Assembly (NCBI GenBank): GCA_024697425.1
Contig: JAILFT010000064.1
Span: 1-40,295 of the forward strand
Length of the DNA stretch: 40,295 nucleotides
Direction of reading: 5' to 3'
DNA from: Butyrivibrio sp.
Lineage (GTDB): Bacteria; Bacillota; Clostridia; Lachnospirales; Lachnospiraceae
The position numbers and the translations under genes were made by a program. The notes under the pieces were generated by a model. That model did not search any database and was not told the DNA's origin. It saw only the letters and a list, made by a program, of their open reading frames with translations. Each line of letters begins with the position of its first letter. The first letter of the stretch is position 1. Below are positions 17,450 through 26,705 of this stretch, piece after piece.

Positions 17450-17480
17450 GTACAATGCGTTGAAAGTACAATGCGTTGAA
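17450..17480 (+). repeat. 16-bp-period tandem repeat (GTACAATGCGTTGAA x2)
   Basis: Identical 15-bp copies at 17450-17464 and 17466-17480 in the leader of the protease locus. Confidence 0.85.
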
Positions 17481-17512
17481 TGCACGACGTAAATAGAAAC
17501 CGGAGTGAGAAC

Positions 17513-17767
17513 ATGAGAAGAATCGATTATGGCAGCGCGCCGGTTCGGGCGTACATTGTATTTTCGGCAGATACGGCTATCGAGGACGGTGTTAAGGCAG
17601 TTGAGAGTGAGGTTCTTGGAGGGGGGAAGCTTGATGTCTCCAGAATCGACAACAGTGGGCATGCTGTTGTCGCAAGAATCAGCGGGGAGCTCGTTGAGGG
17701 GATACAACAGCTGCCGGTTGTGAGTCGCATCAAGATTGAGATGCCTGCAAGACCTACTAAAAACTAG
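17513..17767 (+). CDS. Small stand-alone inhibitor-I9/subtilisin-propeptide-like protein
   Basis: 84 aa from ATG 17513 (RBS GGAGTGAG); AYIVFSADTAIEDG...GGGKLDVSRIDNSGHAVVARISGELVEGIQQLPVVSRIKIE matches the layout of the subtilisin I9 propeptide (YIV...GGKV...L...L...DPSVAYVEED). Confidence 0.6.
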   Translation: MRRIDYGSAPVRAYIVFSADTAIEDGVKAVESEVLGGGKLDVSRIDNSGHAVVARISGELVEGIQQLPVVSRIKIEMPARPTKN

Positions 17768-17784
17768 CTATTGGAGGAACGTGT

Positions 17785-20700
17785 ATGAAAAGAAGAGTGT
17801 GCCCTAAAAAGGCACTGGCTGTGATCCTGAGTGCGGCAATGGCTTTTTCACCCGCCATCACAGCTTCGGCAACGGCATCCGAGACTTTGACTGCGGAGAC
17901 AGCAGAAGTCAAAGAAGCTGAGGAAACTAAGGAAGCCGGCGAAGAGGCAGGCGAGGAAGTTACTTCCGAGGAAAAAGAGTCCGAGCAGGAAACTGCGGAA
18001 GAGACCAAGGGAGAATCAGAGGAGGCTGCAGGCTCAGAAGAGGCCAAGGAAGCGGCTGATGAAACCAAAGAGTCAGAGGACGAAGTCGACGAGGCTGCCA
18101 AAGAGGGAGAACTTGTTTTTGAGAAGGTTGACCCTGCTGAGGAAGAACTTGAGATTTCAGGTGCCAAGGATCTGGTTGAAGGAGAAGCAGCAGACTTCTC
18201 GGTCGCTACTCCCGATCCCGACGAGCAGACTCGTGTCATCATCGTAATGGAGGGTGACAGTGTACTTGATGCCGGTTTTGACACAGAGACACTTGCCGAG
18301 AATGATGCAGCTATGAATATGTCTGAGAACATCATTGCAGAGCAGGGGGTTCAGGTAGAAAAGATCGAAGCACAGGCTCTTGAAGGAGCTGAGCTCGATG
18401 TAAATTATAATCTCTCAATCCTTACAAATGCTGTATCAGCAGATGTTGCCTTTAAGGATATTGAGAGCATCGCAGATGTAGACGGAGTTGCAGCTGTATA
18501 TGTAGCTCAGAAGTATGAGCCTCAGGCTACAGATGCAGAGATCAACACCATTACAGCCGGCGATATGGTTGGAAGCTATGACACCTGGACAACAGGTTAC
18601 ACAGGTGCAGGCACAAGAATTGCAGTCATCGATACAGGTATCGATGCAGATCATCCTTCTTTTGACGGTGGAGCTTTTGATGCTCACCTTCAGGAGACAG
18701 CAGAAAAGGCAGGAAAGACAGTTGCTGATTACACCCTCCTTGATGAGAGCGAGATCGCAGCAGTTCTCCCCAACCTCAATGCAACCCAGAGAAACGGCGG
18801 CATTTCAGCTTCCGATCTGTATCTTAGTGAGAAGATCCCCTTCGCATTCAACTATGTAGACAAGGATCTTGATATAACTCATGCAAATGACAAGGAAGGC
18901 GACCACGGTACACACGTATCAGGTATCGCAACAGCCAACACTTATGTACCCAGTGCTGCATCCGAGACAGGATATGCAAGACAGGAACTTGGTGTTGTAG
19001 GTGTTGCTCCCGATGCACAGCTGATCACCATGAAGGTATTCGGAAAAGGCGGCGGAGCATATTCCGATGACTACATGGCAGCTATTGAGGATGCCCTTCT
19101 TCTTAAAGCTGACGTTGTAAACCTTTCTCTTGGTTCATCTGCAGCAGGATATTCCTCAGACGCAGAGGCTTACATCAATGATATTTTCAAGAAGCTTGAG
19201 GGAACAGGCACTGTTGTTTCTATTTCTGCAGGTAACTCAGGAAGATTCGGTGATGACACAGCTGTTGGTGCCAACCTCAGCTGGGATGTAAACATGGATA
19301 CCATCGGTTCTCCCGGATCCTACTACAATGCATTCACAGTTGCCAGCGCTGTTAACAGCGGTTTTACAGGAAACTACCTTGCTACAACAGACGGCAAGAA
19401 TATCTACTATACAGACGGTAATGATACACTGGCTCCTAAGTTCTATACTCTGGACGTATCTGCTGACGGTAAGGGAACAGAATATCCTTTCGTATTCATC
19501 AACGGTAAGGGCGCTGCTTCCGATTACGAAGCACTTGTTGATGAAAACGGAGAGAGCCTTGTAAAGGATAAGATCGTATTTGTACAGCGTGGTGAGCTGA
19601 CCTTCGGCGAGAAGCAGATGAACGCTGAGGCAGCAGGCGCTAAGGCTGTAGTTATTTACAACAATCAGCCCGGAACAATCTCCATGACTCTTCAGGGCAG
19701 CACAGCTGTTATCCCTGCTGTATCTGTAACTCTTGATGAGGGTCTTGGAGTAGCAGAGACTGCTACAGAGCAGATCAGTGAGAAGGCGTGCGCAGGTACT
19801 CTTACAGTTGTAGCAACACCTGCAACTAACTTTGAGGCAGCTGATGGTTACACCATGAGTGATTTCTCATCAGTCGGTGTTCCCGAAACTCTTGACCTTA
19901 AGCCTGAGATTACAGCTCCCGGCGGAAACATCTATTCCACAAGAGATGGCGGAACCTATGGAAACATGAGCGGAACTTCAATGGCTGCTCCTTCCATCGC
20001 AGGTCAGACAGCTCTTGTTGAGCAGTATATTAAGGAGAATGACCTTGCAGCAAAGACCGGACTTTCAGTTCGTAGCCTTGCTCAGGCACTTATCATGAGC
20101 ACAGCTGATCCTCTTACTACAGGCAATGATGCAAGTGCTCCCGAGTACTCACCCAGATCCCAGGGCGCAGGACTTGCAAACGTACATGATGCAGTAACAT
20201 CACCTTCATATGTTCTTGTTGGCGACAAGGCCGGCAACGATGGTAAGGTAAAGGTTGTTCTTGGAGACGATCCTTCAAGGAACGGCTCTTACAGCTTCTC
20301 ATTTGATGTATATAACCTTACAGATGAGCCTCAGTACTATGAGCTTGACTCAAGCGTCCTGACAGAGGAACTTATCCAGAACTATTTCATCATGTGTGAG
20401 TCCCACAAGCTCAGCCCTGAGGTTACTCTTACAGCAGATGACACAGCTCTTGTATATGACCTTAACTATGACGGAAGAGTAGACAAGAAAGACCGTAAGG
20501 TTCTTCTTCAGGTAGTAAACGGAAGCCTCGATCTCAACCTTGTATCCCAGAACGAGGACTATTTCGACTTCAATACAGACGGTATTGTAGATACTAAGGA
20601 CGTATATATCTTTGGTAAGCAGCTCAAGAAAAAAGATTCAGTGGTTGACCTTGGACGCAGAGTAATGCAGGTTAAGGATTCCACTAAGGTAAATGTTTCC

Positions 20701-21924
20701 ATCAACCTTTCAGCTGCAGACAGAGAGTATCTTGCACAGTTTGAGAACGGTATGTTTGTAGACGGTTTCGTATATGTTAACGGACCTGTGGATCTGTCAG
20801 TGCCTTTCCTTGCTTTCTACGGAAGCTGGATGGATTCTTCAATGTTTGAAGACTTCGACTTCATGGCATCAAGACATGATTCCAACTACGATGGATTCAC
20901 TTATTCAGGAGTTACAGCAACAAACTTCCTGACAATCTATCCCTTCGGTGATACATCTGAGGAAAATGAGCTGTTCTATGTTCCTAATCTTTTTGCAAAG
21001 GATGCTAAGTATATTGCCGACAGAAATGCCATAAGCTCAGATCCTAAGATGGGTACGGTTCTTGGCTCACTGTACTATTCACTTATCAGAAATGCCAGCA
21101 GATCCATCCTTACCATCACAGATAAGAATACCGGTGAGGAGTACTTCAAGAATGTGAACTATGAGAATTACGCAGAGTTCTCCTATGAGGGTCAGATCGT
21201 AAACTATTGGCAGACACAGGATCTTTTCTGGACAGGTACCGATGCTGAGGGCAATCCTCTTGAGGACGGCACAGAGGTTCTGGTTAACCTTCAGGCAGTT
21301 CCCAGCTACTATGATGATGTAGAGGATCCTTCAACTCTTGACGGAAAGGGACTTTACCTTCCTTCAACACCTATTGCTATCGATAACACAGCTCCTGAGA
21401 TTATGGGCTATGTACTCAATGAGGACGGAACACTTGGCGTTCAGGTACAGGATAACCGCTATACAGCAGCAGTCCTTATCCTCAATGAGGCAGGACAGAT
21501 TGTAGACAGATATGCTGTTGATCAGGAAACTAAGGGCGAAGAAGCAACTGTCAATATTAAGATGCCCGAAGGAACATTCTATGTTGATGTTGTTGACTAT
21601 GCATTAAATGAATCTGTATTCAGATTTACCAATAATACCAAGAAGAGCGAAGATGTAACCGAACCTACAGACAATGAGGAAAAAACCGGTGAGGATGCCG
21701 CTGAAGCTTCAGATGAAGAGGAGGTTTCCGAGGACGATTCCGACAAGACGGTTACAGACGAAGCTATTTCCAATGAGGATGCTTCAAGTGCTTCCTCCGA
21801 GACAGCAGATGTAGCTGATCTGACAGCAGAAGAGTCAGATCAGCAGGAAGAAGATGTGGAAGAGGTTCCCGCTGCTTCATCTGCTGATGAAGAAACATCT
21901 AAGGAGTTAGGAGGAAACGAATAA
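17785..21924 (+). CDS. Secreted S8 subtilisin-like (cell-envelope type) serine protease with PA insert, Fn3-like region, internal dockerin-like module and acidic low-complexity termini
   Basis: Signal peptide; own I9-like propeptide; Asp RIAVIDTGID, His GDHGTHVSGI, Ser MSGTSMAAPSIAG; PA-like DKIVFVQRGELTFGEKQMNAEAAGAKAVVIYNN; duplicated DxNxDGxVDxxD segments at about 20446-20633. Confidence 0.92.
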   Translation: MKRRVCPKKALAVILSAAMAFSPAITASATASETLTAETAEVKEAEETKEAGEEAGEEVTSEEKESEQETAEETKGESEEAAGSEEAKEAADETKESEDEVDEAAKEGELVFEKVDPAEEELEISGAKDLVEGEAADFSVATPDPDEQTRVIIVMEGDSVLDAGFDTETLAENDAAMNMSENIIAEQGVQVEKIEAQALEGAELDVNYNLSILTNAVSADVAFKDIESIADVDGVAAVYVAQKYEPQATDAEINTITAGDMVGSYDTWTTGYTGAGTRIAVIDTGIDADHPSFDGGAFDAHLQETAEKAGKTVADYTLLDESEIAAVLPNLNATQRNGGISASDLYLSEKIPFAFNYVDKDLDITHANDKEGDHGTHVSGIATANTYVPSAASETGYARQELGVVGVAPDAQLITMKVFGKGGGAYSDDYMAAIEDALLLKADVVNLSLGSSAAGYSSDAEAYINDIFKKLEGTGTVVSISAGNSGRFGDDTAVGANLSWDVNMDTIGSPGSYYNAFTVASAVNSGFTGNYLATTDGKNIYYTDGNDTLAPKFYTLDVSADGKGTEYPFVFINGKGAASDYEALVDENGESLVKDKIVFVQRGELTFGEKQMNAEAAGAKAVVIYNNQPGTISMTLQGSTAVIPAVSVTLDEGLGVAETATEQISEKACAGTLTVVATPATNFEAADGYTMSDFSSVGVPETLDLKPEITAPGGNIYSTRDGGTYGNMSGTSMAAPSIAGQTALVEQYIKENDLAAKTGLSVRSLAQALIMSTADPLTTGNDASAPEYSPRSQGAGLANVHDAVTSPSYVLVGDKAGNDGKVKVVLGDDPSRNGSYSFSFDVYNLTDEPQYYELDSSVLTEELIQNYFIMCESHKLSPEVTLTADDTALVYDLNYDGRVDKKDRKVLLQVVNGSLDLNLVSQNEDYFDFNTDGIVDTKDVYIFGKQLKKKDSVVDLGRRVMQVKDSTKVNVSINLSAADREYLAQFENGMFVDGFVYVNGPVDLSVPFLAFYGSWMDSSMFEDFDFMASRHDSNYDGFTYSGVTATNFLTIYPFGDTSEENELFYVPNLFAKDAKYIADRNAISSDPKMGTVLGSLYYSLIRNASRSILTITDKNTGEEYFKNVNYENYAEFSYEGQIVNYWQTQDLFWTGTDAEGNPLEDGTEVLVNLQAVPSYYDDVEDPSTLDGKGLYLPSTPIAIDNTAPEIMGYVLNEDGTLGVQVQDNRYTAAVLILNEAGQIVDRYAVDQETKGEEATVNIKMPEGTFYVDVVDYALNESVFRFTNNTKKSEDVTEPTDNEEKTGEDAAEASDEEEVSEDDSDKTVTDEAISNEDASSASSETADVADLTAEESDQQEEDVEEVPAASSADEETSKELGGNE

Positions 21925-22724
21925 TGAAGAATATTTTAAAGAGAACAGCGACTGCTTTTCTTGCTGCGCTGCTTCTTTTCACAGGTCTTCCTGCGCAGAA
22001 GGTAGAGGCAGCAAAGAGCGCACCGCTTAGCACAAGCGTTACCGTTACCGGTAAGAATGACAGCCAGAAGGTATTTTATACTCTGACTCTTAGCAAGACA
22101 AAAGTTACAGACGGACACATCGCAGTAGTATATGATCCCGAAGTTCTTGAAGTTGCAGCAGATATCGAGATTGACCGTTTTGACGATTACGATCTTAACA
22201 GCGATTATGAGGATGCCACAGGAAAGGGCATCGCCGTAGCATTTGTAAACGACGCTCCCAGAAACACAGCAGGTACTCTTGTTGCAATCAAGTTCAACGT
22301 TAAGAAGGGCGTTGCAGCTCAGGATACAGTTATCACCACAAGAGTATTCGACCTCAATAACGAGGAGAAAGAGCTCATCCCTGTTGAGACCGACCTTACA
22401 GACACTGTAAAGGTTGGCCGCGCAGAGCTTGCAAAGCCTAACCTTAAGTCTTTGAACCAGACTCTGCTTGGTGTTAATGTTACATGGAGCAAGGATAAGA
22501 ACGCTGACGGATATGTTCTGTATCGCAGCACATCCAAGGATGGCAAGTACACTGAGATCGCAACAACCACAGCCACAAGCTTCTGGGATGTTGTTCTTCA
22601 GAATAACAAGACATATTACTACAAAGTAAAGGCCTTCCAGGGCAAAGGTTCTGACAGAGTCTTCTCTGAGGAATCTAACGTTCTTTCCATAAAGGTTAAG
22701 AAGTTCCTCGGAATCTTCGGCTGA
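21924..22724 (+). CDS. Secreted cohesin-like domain plus fibronectin type III domain protein
   Basis: Signal peptide; VFYTLTLSKTKVTDGHIAVVYDPEVLEVAA...GKGIAVAFVNDAPRNTAGTLVAIKFNVKKG (cohesin-like); KPNLKSLNQTLLGVNVTWSKDKNADGYVLYRSTSKDGKYTEIATTTATSFWDVVLQNNKTYYYKVKAF (Fn3). Confidence 0.7.
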   Translation: MKNILKRTATAFLAALLLFTGLPAQKVEAAKSAPLSTSVTVTGKNDSQKVFYTLTLSKTKVTDGHIAVVYDPEVLEVAADIEIDRFDDYDLNSDYEDATGKGIAVAFVNDAPRNTAGTLVAIKFNVKKGVAAQDTVITTRVFDLNNEEKELIPVETDLTDTVKVGRAELAKPNLKSLNQTLLGVNVTWSKDKNADGYVLYRSTSKDGKYTEIATTTATSFWDVVLQNNKTYYYKVKAFQGKGSDRVFSEESNVLSIKVKKFLGIFG

Positions 22725-22748
22725 TCTTTATGGCCCCTAAATTTGGAG

Positions 22749-22786
22749 CTGCAGGGAAATTCGTTTCCCTGCAGTTCTTTTTTCTT
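22749..22786 (+). terminator. Intrinsic terminator after protease/cohesin operon
   Basis: CTGCAGGGAAA-TTCG-TTTCCCTGCAG, perfect 11-bp stem with UUCG loop, followed by TTCTTTTTT. Confidence 0.95.
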
Positions 22787-22843
22787 CTGAAACGATTAAG
22801 TTTTTGCTATAATGGTGGAAAGTATAGCTATGGAGGTGCAAAA

Positions 22844-23356
22844 ATGGGGAAAAAGTCGATCAAAGAAAATAAGAATATATATTTCGAGAGCCGCGAGGAA
22901 GCCGGACTTACCAGGGCCCAGGCCAGTGAACTTATAGGAACCATAAGTGAGAGCAGGCTTGAAAAGCTTGAGACAGGCAAGACAGCTCTTTATCCAGAGG
23001 ATGTGGTGGATATGGCCGCTGCCTACAAGAAGCCTGAGCTTTGTAACTATTATTGCACTCACGAGTGCCGTATCGGCAAGGATACCGATGTGCCGGAGGT
23101 CAAGGTCTCAAGCCTTTCGGAGATTGTCCTTAGCATGCTTTCGGCCCTCAACAATCTGAATGCACAACAGGTAAGGCTGATTGATATCACCGCTGATGGC
23201 GTTATTTCTGATGACGAACTTCCTGATTTTGTTCAGATACAGCATCAGCTTGATCAGATAGACACTACGGTGGAATCTCTTAAGCTCTGGATCGCCAGCA
23301 CCATTGCTGACGGCAAGCTTAACAAGGACAGACTCAAGGAGCTTCAGTCAAAATAA
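22844..23356 (+). CDS. XRE/Cro-type helix-turn-helix protein with Cys cluster and C-terminal extension
   Basis: SREEAGLTRAQASELIGTISESRLEKLETGKTALYPEDVVDMAAAY HTH; LCNYYCTHECRIG; ATG 22844 with RBS GGAGG. Upstream ORF extension discarded. Confidence 0.75.
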   Translation: MGKKSIKENKNIYFESREEAGLTRAQASELIGTISESRLEKLETGKTALYPEDVVDMAAAYKKPELCNYYCTHECRIGKDTDVPEVKVSSLSEIVLSMLSALNNLNAQQVRLIDITADGVISDDELPDFVQIQHQLDQIDTTVESLKLWIASTIADGKLNKDRLKELQSK

Positions 23357-23390
23357 GAATACAGGAAATCCGGAAAGAACCGACTAAAGC

Positions 23391-23429
23391 GGATAAAAAA
23401 TGGGCAGGTCCTGTTGATGTGACCTGCCC
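23391..23429 (-). terminator. Terminator of gmd-fcl transcript (minus strand)
   Basis: Minus strand: GGGCAGGTC-...-GACCTGCCC followed by ATTTTTT. Confidence 0.75.
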
Positions 23430-23479
23430 TTAAATTATGCCAATATTCCCGCCCTTTACAGGGGCTCATATCTGTCTTT

Positions 23480-24424
23480 TTATCTCTCTGCCCTCATGGG
23501 ATTATTGAGGAAATCCTCGTAGGCAAGTCTGATACCGTCATCCAGCTCTGTGGTATAGGTCCATCCCAGCTCTTTTGCCTTGGAAACATCCAGAAGCTTT
23601 CTGGGAGTGCCGTTGGGCTTTGTGGGATCCCAGCGAATCTCGCCTGTGTATCCGATGATTCCTGCAACCTTCTCGGTGAGCTCCTTGATGGTGAGCTCTT
23701 TGCCGGTTCCCGCATTGACAGTCTCGTTGCCGCTGTAGTTATTCATAAGGAATACGCACAGGTTGGCAAGGTCGTCAACATAGAGGAACTCACGAAGAGG
23801 ACTTCCGTCGCCCCAGCAGGTTACGTAAGGAAGATTCTGCTCCTTGGCCTCGTGGAATCTGCGGATAAGTGCAGGAAGCACGTGGGAGTGAGTAGGGTGA
23901 TAGTTGTCGTTGGGGCCGTAAAGGTTTGTGGGCATTACTGAGATATAATCGGTCCCGTACTGTCTGTTGAGGTACTCACAGTACTTAAGCCCTGAAATCT
24001 TGGCAAGAGCGTAGGCTTCGTTGGTCTTCTCAAGCTCTGAAGTCAGAAGGCAGCTCTCCTTCATGGGCTGAGGTGCCATTCTGGGATAGATGCAGGAGGA
24101 ACCAAGGAATTCCAGCTTCTTGCAGCCGTTCTTCCAGGCTGCGTTGATAACGTTCATCTCAAGGATCATGTTGTCATACATGAAATCCGCAAGGGCCTCT
24201 GAATTGCCCATGATGCCGCCAACCTTGGCTGCGGCAAGAAATACATATTCGGGCTTCTCGTCAGCAAAGAAATTCTCCACCTGGTCCTGCCTTATAAGAT
24301 CCAGCTCCTTGTGGGTTCTGGTGATGATGTTTGTGTAGCCCTGTTTCTCAAGTTCTCTTACTATGGCTGAGCCAACCATTCCGCGATGGCCTGCCACATA
24401 GATCTTAGCTTTTTTCTCCATCAT
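23480..24424 (-). CDS. fcl: GDP-L-fucose synthase
   Basis: [73 protein letters not shown]. Confidence 0.95.
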   Translation of the reverse strand: MMEKKAKIYVAGHRGMVGSAIVRELEKQGYTNIITRTHKELDLIRQDQVENFFADEKPEYVFLAAAKVGGIMGNSEALADFMYDNMILEMNVINAAWKNGCKKLEFLGSSCIYPRMAPQPMKESCLLTSELEKTNEAYALAKISGLKYCEYLNRQYGTDYISVMPTNLYGPNDNYHPTHSHVLPALIRRFHEAKEQNLPYVTCWGDGSPLREFLYVDDLANLCVFLMNNYSGNETVNAGTGKELTIKELTEKVAGIIGYTGEIRWDPTKPNGTPRKLLDVSKAKELGWTYTTELDDGIRLAYEDFLNNPMRAER

Positions 24425-24439
24425 AGTGTTTTACCTCTG

Positions 24440-25531
24440 TTACTTATCGATACCTTTCTCCAGGAACTCTGCCAGGTTGAACTCAACACGCTCGTTGGCA
24501 CGCTCAACGGCAACCTTTGCCATATCATGCTCAACCATGATCCTTACAAGATCCTCGAAGGAAGTGGTCTGAGGATTCCAGTGAAGCTTCTCTTTAGCCT
24601 TGGTGGGATCTCCCCAGAGATTTACAACGTCTGTAGGTCTGTAGAAGTCAGGTGATACTTCGATGAGCACCTTGCCTGTAGCCTTGTCGTAGCCCTTCTC
24701 ATCGGCGCCTTCACCTCTGAACTCAATCTCGATGCCTGCATAGTGGAAAGCCAGCTGGGCAAACTCACGAACTGAGTGCTGAACGCCTGTTGCGATAACG
24801 AAATCCTCGGGCTTGTCGTTCTGGAGGATCAGCCACATACACTCAACATAGTCCTTGGCGTAGCCCCAGTCACGAAGGCTGGAGAGGTTTCCTAGGTAGA
24901 GCTTATCTTGCTTGCCCTGGGCAATTCTTGAAGCTGCCAGTGTGATCTTACGGGTAACGAAGGTCTCACCGCGGCGCTCTGACTCGTGATTGAAAAGAAT
25001 ACCAGAGCAGCAGAACATGTTGTAGGCTTCCCTGTACTCCTTCACGATCCAGTAGCCGTAAAGTTTGGCAACAGCGTAGGGGCTGTAGGGATGGAAAGGA
25101 GTCTTCTCGTTCTGAGGAACTTCCTCAACCTTTCCGTAGAGCTCTGAAGTTGAAGCCTGGTAGATTCGGCAGGTGTCTCCAAGTCCGCAGAGCCTTACTG
25201 CCTCAAGGACACGGAGAACGCCGGTTGCATCCACGTCAGCGGTGAACTCGGGTGAATCAAAGGAAACCTGAACGTGGGACTGTGCTGCCAGGTTGTAGAT
25301 CTCATCGGGACGAACCTTGGAAACAACTCCCAGGATACTCATGGAGTCGCCCAGATCTCCGTAGTGAAGATGGAAGTTGGGCTTGCCCTCAAGGTGCGCG
25401 ATCCTCTCTCTGTAGTCAACGGAGGACCTTCTGATTATGCCATGGACGTCATATCCCTTCTCCAGCAAAAACTCTGCAAGATATGATCCGTCCTGTCCGG
25501 TGATACCGGTTATCAAAGCTTTTTTTGCCAT
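24440..25531 (-). CDS. gmd: GDP-mannose 4,6-dehydratase
   Basis: [89 protein letters not shown]; start at MAKKALITG. Confidence 0.96.
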   Translation of the reverse strand: MAKKALITGITGQDGSYLAEFLLEKGYDVHGIIRRSSVDYRERIAHLEGKPNFHLHYGDLGDSMSILGVVSKVRPDEIYNLAAQSHVQVSFDSPEFTADVDATGVLRVLEAVRLCGLGDTCRIYQASTSELYGKVEEVPQNEKTPFHPYSPYAVAKLYGYWIVKEYREAYNMFCCSGILFNHESERRGETFVTRKITLAASRIAQGKQDKLYLGNLSSLRDWGYAKDYVECMWLILQNDKPEDFVIATGVQHSVREFAQLAFHYAGIEIEFRGEGADEKGYDKATGKVLIEVSPDFYRPTDVVNLWGDPTKAKEKLHWNPQTTSFEDLVRIMVEHDMAKVAVERANERVEFNLAEFLEKGIDK

Positions 25532-25632
25532 ATAGTAATCCTTTCTCATTTGCAAAAAACGTATCATTTGTACTTTTCCATATCATTATATTACAAGTTG
25601 ATGCAATTTGAATTCACTTTATTGACTTTAAT

Positions 25633-25661
25633 TTGCATTATCTTGCACTCGAAATTATAAT
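25633..25661 (+). promoter_or_regulatory. Putative promoter of AraC-family gene
   Basis: TTGCAT, 17-bp spacer, TATAAT, 32 bp upstream of ATG 25693. Confidence 0.55.
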
Positions 25662-25692
25662 CGGTTTATAAGGAAAAAACGGAGATTACAAA

Positions 25693-26553
25693 ATGGAAAA
25701 TCAGTTATTTCAAGGAGAATACGTATCTTCAGACAGACTCCTGTACACGCCCTCTGAGTTTGCCAGAAGCAATCTTCTCTATTTGCAGGAAATTGGCAGG
25801 CTGACAGCCCAGAAGCCCCACACCAGCAAGAGGCAGAACCTCTCATCATTTCTTTTTATATATGTTCGGAGCGGCAGCGGTTATATCGATTATGAGGGAA
25901 AAGAGTATGCTGTGTCCGCCGGGGACTGTGTATTCATCAACTGTCAGAACCTTTATTCCCACAGGACATCCAATGATCTGTGGTCCATTGAGTGGATTCA
26001 TTTTAACGGAGAAAGCATCCTTCCAATCTATCTTAAGTATCGCGAAAGAGGCGGACAGGCGGTATTTCACGCCGATGAGGCTGCAAATCCCCGCGGGATC
26101 TGGGAGGAGCTGAACACTGTTGCCAGGTCATCGGATTATATAAGGGACATCAGGATAAATGAGTGCTTATCAAGACTCCTCACCTTTCTTATGTCTTTTA
26201 GCTGGAATCCGGAGGCAGCGCCGGAGAGCGGCAGCGGAAGAAGCATAAACGCTTTGAAGGAGTATCTGGACACTCACTACCAGGAGAAGATAACCTTAGA
26301 TAAGCTGGCGGAGATTTTCCTTACCAGTAAATACACCCTGTCCCGAAGCTTCAAGGAGCAGACGGGAACTTCCATAATAAACTACCTTCTGGTGGTGCGG
26401 ATCACCCACGCCAAGCAGATGCTTAGGTTTACCGATATGACTGTGGAGGAGATCGGCTACAGCTGCGGCATAACGCCACTTTATTATTTCTCAAGAATGT
26501 TCAAGCAGATTGAGGGGGTCAGCCCCATGGAATACAGAATGGGCTGGAAGTAA
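25693..26553 (+). CDS. AraC family transcriptional regulator
   Basis: N-terminal cupin-like (GYIDYEGKEYAVSAGDCVFINCQNLYSH) and C-terminal AraC HTH (LAEIFLTSKYTLSRSFKEQTGTSIINYLLVVRI...CGITPLYYFSRMFKQIEGVSPMEYR). Confidence 0.93.
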   Translation: MENQLFQGEYVSSDRLLYTPSEFARSNLLYLQEIGRLTAQKPHTSKRQNLSSFLFIYVRSGSGYIDYEGKEYAVSAGDCVFINCQNLYSHRTSNDLWSIEWIHFNGESILPIYLKYRERGGQAVFHADEAANPRGIWEELNTVARSSDYIRDIRINECLSRLLTFLMSFSWNPEAAPESGSGRSINALKEYLDTHYQEKITLDKLAEIFLTSKYTLSRSFKEQTGTSIINYLLVVRITHAKQMLRFTDMTVEEIGYSCGITPLYYFSRMFKQIEGVSPMEYRMGWK

Positions 26554-26620
26554 ATCTGCTAAGGCAGCGCAGGCTTTAAACAGCTGAATACAGGCCTTCG
26601 GCCACCGCCTAACTTGTTCG

Positions 26621-26649
26621 TTGAAAGAAATGGCCATTAAGTGTAAAAT
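26621..26649 (+). promoter_or_regulatory. Putative promoter of the exopolysaccharide glycosyltransferase operon
   Basis: TTGAAA (26621-26626), 17-bp spacer, TAAAAT (26644-26649), 56 bp upstream of ATG 26706. Confidence 0.55.
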
Positions 26650-26705
26650 ATTGAATAGGAATGCGCATTTTGCGACATTTACGACTATGATAACGGAAGG
26701 CTTCT

